From JALYXS01 sp051003795 (GTDB taxonomy: Bacteria; Acidobacteriota; Terriglobia; Bryobacterales; Bryobacteraceae), in contig JBPCKZ010000011.1 of the NCBI GenBank assembly GCA_051003795.1, positions 1 to 5,827 of the forward strand: 5,827 nt of DNA, given 5' to 3'. The position numbers and the translations under genes were made by a program. The notes beneath the pieces were generated by a model. It was not told the origin of the DNA. It searched no databases and saw only the letters and a list, made by a program, of their open reading frames with translations. Shown here piece by piece: positions 1 to 5,827 of the stretch; position 1 is the first letter of the stretch; every line of letters starts with the position of its first letter.

Positions 1-419
1 GCAAAGCCATCGAGATAATGCTCGCGAAAGCGGCCAGCTCGAGCGAGATCCGCTTTACCACGCAGGTCGACGATCCGGATGGCATCCTGTCGCCGGAGAT
101 GCGGATTCATGTGTACCGGATCGTGCAAGAGGCGGTTAACAATGTGCTCAAGCATTCGTCCGCGACGGAAGCCAAAATTAGCATAATGCGCGTCTATCCC
201 GGAATGAAAATTCAGATTACCGATAACGGCAGGGGCTTTGCCACTGGGATCGATGGCCACCCTCGCGGCTTCGGCCTGGATGGGATGGCCGAGCGGACAC
301 GCATGCTGGGCGGGCGCTTGAGCGTCGAGTCCGAGCCGGGCCGCGGCACGCTGATCCATGTCTCGCTTCCGCGTCCGCCAATGTCCGCCGGCCGCCCGGG
401 CCGATCAATTACAATCTAA
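1..419 (+). CDS. Sensor histidine kinase, C-terminal fragment (HATPase_c domain, NarX/DegS/LiaS type)
   Basis: This is the 3' end of a gene that starts before the window; the reading frame is open from base 3 to the TAA at 417-419. What remains is essentially the GHKL ATPase domain, which binds ATP so that the kinase can phosphorylate its own histidine and then pass the phosphate to a response regulator. The N-box is visible as EAVNNVLKHS (nt 129-158), the G1 box as DNGRGF (nt 222-239) and the G2 box as GFGLDGM followed by AERTRMLGG (nt 267-314). The IVQEAVNN form of the N-box and the GLDGMAER form of the G2 box are typical of HisKA_3 kinases, which pair with NarL/FixJ-type regulators. The dimerisation/histidine domain and any sensor domain lie outside the window, so the signal cannot be inferred. 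The protein ends with a short Pro/Arg-rich tail after the last strand of the domain. The receptor gene starts only four bases after the stop. The domain call is firm; any regulatory link to the downstream genes is a guess. Confidence 0.93.
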   Translation, partial: KAIEIMLAKAASSSEIRFTTQVDDPDGILSPEMRIHVYRIVQEAVNNVLKHSSATEAKISIMRVYPGMKIQITDNGRGFATGIDGHPRGFGLDGMAERTRMLGGRLSVESEPGRGTLIHVSLPRPPMSAGRPGRSITI

Positions 420-423
420 CAAC

Positions 424-3400
424 ATGAACGCACCCAGGCTACTCATCTTGTCGCTAATTTCAGCCACGGCCTGCATGGCGCAGGTTCAGGCCGGCCGAAT
501 CGTCGGGACAATTACCGATCCCAACAAGGCCGTTGTTCCGAACGCGAAGGTGGTCATCACGAACACGGCCACTAACCAGGTTCAGACGGTGACCTCGAAC
601 AGCTCCGGCGACTATGCTCTTACGCCCGTCAACCCCGGCATTTACCGCGTCGAAGTAACCGCCGCCGGTTTCGGAGCCGCCGAGGTCAACAACGTCGAGG
701 TGACCGTAGGGCAGTCCGCGCGCGCGGATGTGGCGCTGCGAATTGGCGAGACATCGACCAAGATCGAAGTGACGGGGACCACGCCGTTGATCAATACCGA
801 ATCCGGTACGCTCGGCCAGGAGATCACCAACAAGCAGATCGTCGATTTGCCGCTGAATGGCCGAAGCTTCTACGAGTTGGCGAGGCTTACGCCCGGCGCC
901 AACCTGCTGCCCGGCACGGGAAATTTGCTGCGCATTCGCGCGAACTATGAATCCGGCACCTCGATCAGCGGCGTTCGCGGGAATCAGACCTCCTTTTTTC
1001 TCGATGGCGTCGATACGACGGATCACCACCAGGGCGGCACGCTGATTCAGACTTCGATCGACGCGCTCCAGGAATTTCAGGTGCAGCAGAGCGAATACAG
1101 CGCCGAATATCGCAACGCGGGCGGCGTGTTGAACGCCACGACTAAGTCGGGCACCAACGAATTCCACGGCGTTCTGTTCGAATTTCTGCGCAACGACAAG
1201 CTCGATGCCCGCAATTTCTTCGCCCTTACGCGCGACGTGCTCAAACGCAATCAGTTCGGCGGCGGCGTGGGCGGGCCGCTTTCGATCCCCAAATTCTATA
1301 ACGGCAAAGACCGCACATTCTTCTTCGTGAATTACGAAGGCATGCGCCAGCGCGCGGGATCGGTTTTCAATAATCTGGTGCCGTCGCCCGCGCCGAAGGC
1401 CGGCGATTTCAGCGCTCCGGGGCTGAATATAGTTTATGACCCGACGGCCGGCGCGCCATTTCCCGGCAACCGGATTCCGGCCAACCGGATCTCGCCGCAA
1501 GCCCAATTTTTCGCGAAGTACATCCCGGATCCGAACTCCGGAAACCGCGCGATCTTCGCGCCATCCGCCAAGCTCGATCAGGACCAGTTCACGGTCCGCG
1601 TGGACCAGACGATCAGCGCAAATCACCACGCCTTCGTGCGGTGGAGTTTCATCAATTATCAGGAGAACGATCCCAACGCCTTTCCGGCTCTCGGCTACGC
1701 ATCTCTAAACACGCGCGGGCAGAACATTGTGGCGGCGTTGATCAGCAATCTTACGCCGTCGCTCATCAATGAGGCGCGGTTCAGCTACCTGCCGAACTCC
1801 GTCGACCTTCAAGCGTTCTTTCAGGGAACGAATTTTTATTCGCAGGCGGGCGTTCCGGGTTTTGAAGACACCGGCCATCGCCCGGGCGTGGCCGGATCGT
1901 TCCCCGATTTCTCCTGGAGCGGCTACTCTTCGTTGAGCGGATCGACGTTCGATCAGCGTCCCAAGACGCAAGACCTCAAGGTTACGGAGTTCAACGACAG
2001 CCTGACATGGGTTAAGGGGCGCCACATTGCGAAGTTCGGCATGCAATTCCGGCACTGGGTCCCGCTGTTCACCGACAGCGGAGCCTATGAAGGCAATTGG
2101 GCGTTCAACGGCAGCATCACGCAAAATAAGGCCAAGCCCGCCGGAACGGGCGATGCGTTCGCCGATTTCATCCTCGGCGTGCCATTCTCCGTGGCGCGCA
2201 ACTTTCCGGCGGATACATTCGGCGGGTATGCCAACTACTGGCATTTCTACGCGCAGGACGATTATAAGGTCAACAGCAGGTTGACCCTGAACCTTGGCCT
2301 GCGCTACGAATATTCGCCGTGGCTCAGCGGCTACAAGGGGCAGGTCGGAACATTCCTGCTGAATTCCGCGAAGCCGATCGCGGTGCAGGCGATCAATCTC
2401 AATGCGCAGTTCGCCGCCCCGACCGCGAACGCCCTTTTCGGCAATCTGATTCAGACTTGCAGCCAGGCGGGGATCGCCTCCAACTGCACCGCTACGGATA
2501 AGACGCAGTTGGCGCCGCGCTTCGGGTTCGCCTGGCGTCCCGTTGGCGACAAGACCGTAATCCGCGGAGGCTACGGCATATTCTACGAAGTCGAAAGCAG
2601 CGGGAACAGGGTCAACCACAATATGGTTCCCTACAACCTGGGCGAGACGGTATTCAACGACGGTCTGCGCACCATGGCGAACTTTTTCACGGGCCGTCCG
2701 ATCGGCGGCGCGACCACGGCTCCCAGCCTCGCGGGCGGCTACTCAAAAATGCCGATGGGGTACGACCAGCATTGGAGCTTTGGCGTGCAGCGGGAATTGC
2801 CGTTCAACTCAGTGATCGAGGTGAACTACGTGGGAAATCGCGGCGTGAACCTCTATGACAGCAACCCGATTAACGATGCGCCCGCGGGTCCCGGTGCTAT
2901 TCAGGCCAGGAGACCTTATCCGATTTTCGGCGGCATCACTTACAACGGGCAGGATAACTCGACCATCTATAATGCGCTTCAGGCGAAGTTTGAAAAACGC
3001 ACGTCGGCGGGACTGTGGTATCTGATTTCCTACACCTGGTCGAAGAGCTTCTCGGTTGGCGATACTCCCGCGGTTGGCGGCGATTACGCTTACGAGCGCG
3101 CTCTCTCCTCCTTCGATATCCCGCAGAATTTGACGGCGAGCGTGGGCTATGAACTGCCGTTCGGCAAAGGCAAGAGATTCCTTTCGGACGCGAACCGGTT
3201 AACCGGCGCCCTTCTGGGCGGCTGGCAGGCTCAGGGCATCATGGTCTTGCGAAGCGGGCGGCCCTTTACGCCGACCATTTCCCGCGATGTCTCGAACACC
3301 GGCATCGGAGGCCAGCGGCCCAACCGCATCGCGTCGGGCAACCTAAAGAATCCGACGATCAACAACTGGTTCGATAAAACGGCCTTCACGGTTCCGGCAA

Positions 3401-3654
3401 ACTTCACTTACGGGAATTCCGGCGCGGACATCCTCCGGGAGGACCGGTTCAAGAACCTCGACCTTTCGCTGTTCAAACAATTCCAGATCAACGAACGCAT
3501 GAGGCTGCAGTTCCGGGCCGAGGCGTTCAACCTGACCAATACCGCAAGCTTTGGGACTCCGGGCACGAATATCGATACGGCCTCGGGCGGCATCGTGACG
3601 TCAACGGTCAGCACGCCGCGAAACATACAATTCGGGTTGAAACTGAACTTTTGA
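424..3654 (+). CDS. TonB-dependent outer-membrane receptor, Oar-like, with N-terminal carboxypeptidase-regulatory domain
   Basis: The protein has 1076 residues and is a complete outer-membrane transporter. Residues 1-19 form a signal peptide with a likely signal peptidase I cut at CMA|Q. Residues ~24-107 are a carboxypeptidase-regulatory-like beta-sandwich (starts GRIVGTITDP; contains SGDYALTPVNPGIYRVEV). STKIEVTG (111-118) resembles a TonB box. The plug domain follows, to about residue 245, with LPLNGRSFYELARLTPG, FFLDGVD and the segment ending in GGVLNATTKSGTNEFHG. The rest is a beta-barrel with alternating aromatic strands, ending in GLKLNF with the terminal Phe expected for BAM-dependent assembly. 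This layout matches the Oar/CarboxypepD_reg receptors abundant in Acidobacteriota and myxobacteria. TonB receptors import large ligands using the proton-motive force; the ligand here is unknown, but the glycosidase one base downstream suggests a glycan or glycoside product. The ATG at 424 was chosen because it opens directly on the signal peptide; the in-frame ATG at 358 would overlap the kinase and add a charged stretch before it. No Shine-Dalgarno motif precedes the start. Confidence 0.93.
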   Translation: MNAPRLLILSLISATACMAQVQAGRIVGTITDPNKAVVPNAKVVITNTATNQVQTVTSNSSGDYALTPVNPGIYRVEVTAAGFGAAEVNNVEVTVGQSARADVALRIGETSTKIEVTGTTPLINTESGTLGQEITNKQIVDLPLNGRSFYELARLTPGANLLPGTGNLLRIRANYESGTSISGVRGNQTSFFLDGVDTTDHHQGGTLIQTSIDALQEFQVQQSEYSAEYRNAGGVLNATTKSGTNEFHGVLFEFLRNDKLDARNFFALTRDVLKRNQFGGGVGGPLSIPKFYNGKDRTFFFVNYEGMRQRAGSVFNNLVPSPAPKAGDFSAPGLNIVYDPTAGAPFPGNRIPANRISPQAQFFAKYIPDPNSGNRAIFAPSAKLDQDQFTVRVDQTISANHHAFVRWSFINYQENDPNAFPALGYASLNTRGQNIVAALISNLTPSLINEARFSYLPNSVDLQAFFQGTNFYSQAGVPGFEDTGHRPGVAGSFPDFSWSGYSSLSGSTFDQRPKTQDLKVTEFNDSLTWVKGRHIAKFGMQFRHWVPLFTDSGAYEGNWAFNGSITQNKAKPAGTGDAFADFILGVPFSVARNFPADTFGGYANYWHFYAQDDYKVNSRLTLNLGLRYEYSPWLSGYKGQVGTFLLNSAKPIAVQAINLNAQFAAPTANALFGNLIQTCSQAGIASNCTATDKTQLAPRFGFAWRPVGDKTVIRGGYGIFYEVESSGNRVNHNMVPYNLGETVFNDGLRTMANFFTGRPIGGATTAPSLAGGYSKMPMGYDQHWSFGVQRELPFNSVIEVNYVGNRGVNLYDSNPINDAPAGPGAIQARRPYPIFGGITYNGQDNSTIYNALQAKFEKRTSAGLWYLISYTWSKSFSVGDTPAVGGDYAYERALSSFDIPQNLTASVGYELPFGKGKRFLSDANRLTGALLGGWQAQGIMVLRSGRPFTPTISRDVSNTGIGGQRPNRIASGNLKNPTINNWFDKTAFTVPANFTYGNSGADILREDRFKNLDLSLFKQFQINERMRLQFRAEAFNLTNTASFGTPGTNIDTASGGIVTSTVSTPRNIQFGLKLNF

Positions 3655-3655
3655 T

Positions 3656-5341
3656 ATGCGACTCACGACGCTTCTCTTATTGGCCGCCGTTTGCGGCCTT
3701 GCTCAGAACACTCTGGATCAGAACACGGTTACGATTCGCGTGAACGCCGCGGAAACAATTGGCCCCTTCAAGCCGATCTACGGATATTTCGGCTACGACG
3801 AGCCGAACTACACCTACACCAAGAACGGCCGCAAACTCATTGGTGAACTCGCGTCATTGAGCGGAGTTCCGGTTTATATCCGCACCCACTTTATGCTGGC
3901 AACCGGAGACGGCACGCCCGGGCTGAAGTTCGGATCGACCAACGCCTACACCGAGGACGCATCGGGCAAGGCGATTTACGACTGGACCATTACCGACCGC
4001 ATCTTCGACACCTATCTGCAGGCCGGGGCGAAGCCGTTCGTCGAAATCGGTTTCATGCCTCAAGCCCTATCGACGAAGCCGGACCCGTATCATCCGACCT
4101 GGATACCGGGCGCGAAGAACGATCAGTACAGTATCGGGTGGTCCTATCCGCCCAAGGATTACGCCAAGTGGGGCGAACTGGTGAATCAGTGGGTTCGCCA
4201 TGCCGTTCAGAAGTATGGAAGGACCGAAGTCGCGACGTGGTATTGGGAAGTTTGGAATGAGCCGGACATCAGCTACTGGCACGGCACTCCCGAGGAATAC
4301 GACAAGCTATACGACTACGCGGCCGATGGCGTGAAGCGCGCCTTTCCGGAAGCGAAGGTTGGCGGACCGGCCACAACCGGCCCCGCCAATACGCGCGCGG
4401 CAAATTTTTTGCGCCAGTTTTTGGAGCATTGCTCCTCGGGCAGGAATGCCGCGACAGGCGCAACCGGCGCGCCGCTCGATTTTATTACGTATCACGCGAA
4501 AGGAAGGCCCGCGGTGGCCGACGGCCACGTTCGCATGGGCATTGCGAAGAACGCGTCCGACGTGGATGACGGATTTAAGATCGTGCATTCGTTCGCGAAG
4601 TTCCAAAATCTGCCCATCGTGTTAAGCGAGTCCGATCCGGAAGGTTGCGCGGCGTGCTCGGCTCGCGTGTATCCGCCGAACGCATATCGCAACGGGACGC
4701 TCTATCCGGCGTACACGGCGGTAATGATGAAGAATATTTTCGAACTGGCGGACCGGGAAAAGACCAACATCGCCGGCATGCTGACCTGGGCTTTCGAATT
4801 CGAGGATCAGCCTTACTTCGATGGGTTCCGCACGCTCGCGACCAACGGCATCGATAAACCGGTGTTGAACATTTTCCGCATGGCTGGACTCATGCGGGGG
4901 GAGCGCGTCAAGACCGAAAGCAGCGGCGTCGTTCCGCTCGACGCGATGATGAAGGACGGGGTGCGCGGGAACCCCGACGTGGATGCACTTGCCGTACGTT
5001 CGGAGCGCGAAATTTCGGTGGTCGCCTGGAATTATCACGATGACGACCTGCCCGCGCCCGGCGCGAAAGTGCAACTCGAGATCCGCGGCCTATCGAATGG
5101 AGCCACGCGAGTGTTGCTGCGCCATTACCGCATCGACGATGCGCACGGCAATTCCTGGACGGCCTGGAAGAAGATGGGTTCCCCACAACAGCCATCGCCC
5201 GAACAATACGCCGCGCTGGAAGCAGCGGGGCAGTTGCAGGAGTTGGAATCGCCGCGCTGGATTGAGGCGCGCGGCGGAAGCGCGAAGCTCGATTTTACGC
5301 TGCCGCGCCAGGGAGTATCGCTGCTTCAACTGAGCTGGTGA
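3656..5341 (+). CDS. Secreted glycoside hydrolase family 39 protein (beta-xylosidase / iduronidase-like)
   Basis: This is a 561-residue exported enzyme. Residues 1-16 are a signal peptide (hydrophobic LLLLAAVCG, likely cut GLA|Q); there is no proper lipobox. A (beta/alpha)8 catalytic domain covers roughly residues 25-410. WEVWNEP (197-203) supplies the predicted acid/base Glu202. DFITYHAKG (275-283) is a substrate-pocket strand typical of the family. LSESDPEG (323-330) supplies the predicted nucleophile Glu325, by analogy with the DEADP motif of human alpha-L-iduronidase. GMLTWAFEFEDQPYFDGFR (374-392) is the late barrel strand seen in bacterial GH39 proteins. Residues ~440-561 form a beta-rich C-terminal domain (VVAWNYHDDD; KLDFTLPRQGVSLLQL), also normal for the family. 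Retaining hydrolysis of a glycosidic bond in the periplasm or outside the cell is expected. Characterised GH39 enzymes act on xylosides, iduronides and other glycosides, so substrate cannot be fixed from sequence. The start is one base after the receptor stop, implying translational coupling. CAAC (331-334) just after the nucleophile is notable. Confidence 0.92.
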   Translation: MRLTTLLLLAAVCGLAQNTLDQNTVTIRVNAAETIGPFKPIYGYFGYDEPNYTYTKNGRKLIGELASLSGVPVYIRTHFMLATGDGTPGLKFGSTNAYTEDASGKAIYDWTITDRIFDTYLQAGAKPFVEIGFMPQALSTKPDPYHPTWIPGAKNDQYSIGWSYPPKDYAKWGELVNQWVRHAVQKYGRTEVATWYWEVWNEPDISYWHGTPEEYDKLYDYAADGVKRAFPEAKVGGPATTGPANTRAANFLRQFLEHCSSGRNAATGATGAPLDFITYHAKGRPAVADGHVRMGIAKNASDVDDGFKIVHSFAKFQNLPIVLSESDPEGCAACSARVYPPNAYRNGTLYPAYTAVMMKNIFELADREKTNIAGMLTWAFEFEDQPYFDGFRTLATNGIDKPVLNIFRMAGLMRGERVKTESSGVVPLDAMMKDGVRGNPDVDALAVRSEREISVVAWNYHDDDLPAPGAKVQLEIRGLSNGATRVLLRHYRIDDAHGNSWTAWKKMGSPQQPSPEQYAALEAAGQLQELESPRWIEARGGSAKLDFTLPRQGVSLLQLSW

Positions 5342-5367
5342 CGGGCCTGCGTATACCGTAAAACGCG

Positions 5368-5397
5368 AAAAAGCCCGACCTTTCGGTCGGGCTTTTT
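5368..5397. terminator. Bidirectional rho-independent terminator shared by the glycosidase operon and the rRNA operon
   Basis: A perfect 13-bp inverted repeat (aaaaagcccgacc / ggtcgggcttttt) encloses a four-base loop at 5381-5384. The A-run at one end becomes a U-run on the opposite strand, so the element can work both ways. It lies 26 bases after the glycosidase stop on the plus strand and 11 bases after the 3' end of 5S rRNA on the minus strand. The loop reads UUUC in plus-strand RNA but GAAA, a stabilising GNRA tetraloop, in minus-strand RNA. This suggests that it is primarily the rRNA operon terminator. Confidence 0.92.
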
Positions 5398-5408
5398 ATT
5401 TGAATTAA

Positions 5409-5524
<116 letters not shown>

Positions 5525-5678
5525 AATCTGGACATGGACGGGTTCGTTCCGCCTTTACAGAGCCGCAACATATGCACGGTGCGCGAGGCGAATCGAATCC
5601 GGAGCCACGAGAATCCGGACTGAATATTCGACGGGCCACTATAAGTTCGGAATCACAGTTGTATTGAAAGTAAATTTT
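5525..5678 (-). other. 23S-5S internal transcribed spacer, no tRNA
   Basis: These ~154 bases separate the 3' end of 23S rRNA from the 5' end of 5S rRNA. I see no tRNA cloverleaf, CCA end or protein-coding signal; open frames crossing it run into rRNA and are not genes. It would be removed from the precursor transcript during rRNA maturation. The only visible internal structure is a nine-base direct repeat, described separately. The matching 5' flank of 23S is outside the window, so the processing stem that normally pairs both flanks cannot be traced. Confidence 0.8.
5595..5619. repeat. Short direct repeat with self-complementary cores in the rRNA spacer
   Basis: The nonamer gaatccgga occurs at 5595-5603 and again at 5611-5619, a 16-base period. 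Its TCCGGA core is its own reverse complement, so the two copies could also pair as a 6-bp stem around a 10-base loop (5598-5619). It may contribute to precursor folding or may be chance; it is too short to decide. Confidence 0.4.
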
Positions 5679-5827
5679 ATGGTCAAGCCGAACGAGCAAT
5701 TAGTAACGGTCAGCTCAACACATTGCTGTGCTTACACATCCGTCCTATCAACGTGGTAGTCTTCCACGGCCCTACAAAGCTTTCGCTTGGGAAATCTCAT
5801 CTTGAGGAAGGTTTCGCGCTTATATGC
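5679..5827 (-). rRNA. rrl: 23S ribosomal RNA, 3' end (partial)
   Basis: On the minus strand this reads as the last ~150 nt of 23S rRNA. Recognisable conserved blocks in order are TAAGCGCGAAACC, CAAGATGAGATTTCCC, the CACGTTGATAGG segment, ATGTGTAAGCACAGCAATG, and GAGCTGACCGTTACTAAT near the 3' end. The 3' boundary is placed at about 5679 by analogy with E. coli 23S, whose end (GGCUUAACCUU) corresponds to GGCTTGACCAT here; it could be off by a few bases. The gene continues past the right edge, so the sarcin-ricin loop and the peptidyl-transferase centre are not in the window. It lies upstream of 5S in the same leftward operon. Confidence 0.96.

Noticed and set aside
358..423. An upstream in-frame ATG that would extend the receptor by 22 residues
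   Set aside because: It lies inside the kinase coding region and would place an Arg-rich segment before the signal peptide. The ATG at 424 opens directly on a normal signal peptide.
466..480. Possible lipobox (ATAC) in the receptor signal peptide
   Set aside because: Position -3 is Ala rather than Leu/Val/Ile, and the CMA|Q signal peptidase I site directly after it fits better; outer-membrane barrels of this family are not usually lipoproteins.
460..1629. A 389-codon open frame on the minus strand opposite the receptor gene
   Set aside because: It lies wholly opposite a well-supported receptor domain. Its translation is rich in Arg, Gly and Ala with no recognisable domain, as expected for an antisense frame in GC-rich coding DNA.
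1705..2619. A 304-codon open frame on the minus strand opposite the receptor barrel
   Set aside because: It has the same antisense character: no family motifs, no signal peptide and no start context, while the plus strand clearly encodes barrel strands.
3680..3710. Possible lipobox (AAVC) in the glycosidase signal peptide
   Set aside because: Val at position -1 is not accepted in lipoboxes, and GLA|Q three residues later is a good signal peptidase I site.
5525..5678. A tRNA gene in the 23S-5S spacer
   Set aside because: No T-loop GGTTCGAATCC-type motif with a matching acceptor stem and anticodon arm could be assembled on either strand; the GGATTCGATTC stretch seen on the minus strand lacks the paired arms.
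5815..5827. GCATATAAGC in 23S where E. coli has GCAUCUAAGC
   Set aside because: A single base difference in a segment that varies between phyla; it is not evidence of a pseudogene or of anything unusual.

Overview
The window looks like part of a chromosome from a soil-type Acidobacteriota, possibly of the Solibacter/Bryobacter kind. This is an inference from the GC-rich protein-coding DNA, the Oar-like TonB-dependent receptor with an N-terminal carboxypeptidase-regulatory domain (a family greatly expanded in that phylum), and the lack of Shine-Dalgarno motifs. A 16S gene or a database search would be needed to confirm the lineage.

Layout. Positions 1-419 hold the C-terminal ATPase end of a sensor histidine kinase of the NarX/DegS/LiaS type, cut by the window edge. 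Four bases later a complete TonB-dependent outer-membrane receptor begins (424-3654). One base after its stop, a secreted family-39 glycoside hydrolase begins (3656-5341). All three are on the plus strand and tightly packed. The strongest functional unit is the receptor plus the glycosidase. It resembles a minimal polysaccharide-utilisation pair, with an exported enzyme that cuts a glycan or glycoside and a TonB-driven outer-membrane receptor that could take up the product, but no SusD-like binding lipoprotein lies between or after them.

From the right, on the minus strand, comes the 3' end of a ribosomal RNA operon: the last ~150 bases of 23S rRNA (5679-5827), a ~154-base spacer without tRNA, and a complete 5S rRNA (5409-5524). 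The protein operon and the rRNA operon converge on one perfect 13-bp hairpin with A- and T-runs at its two ends (5368-5397), which can terminate transcription from both sides.

I see no CRISPR array, insertion sequence, phage gene or clearly novel system. The most interesting points are the SusD-less receptor/glycosidase pair, the shared bidirectional terminator, the missing Shine-Dalgarno signals at both complete genes, and the iduronidase-like active-site motif with an adjacent CxxC in the glycosidase.
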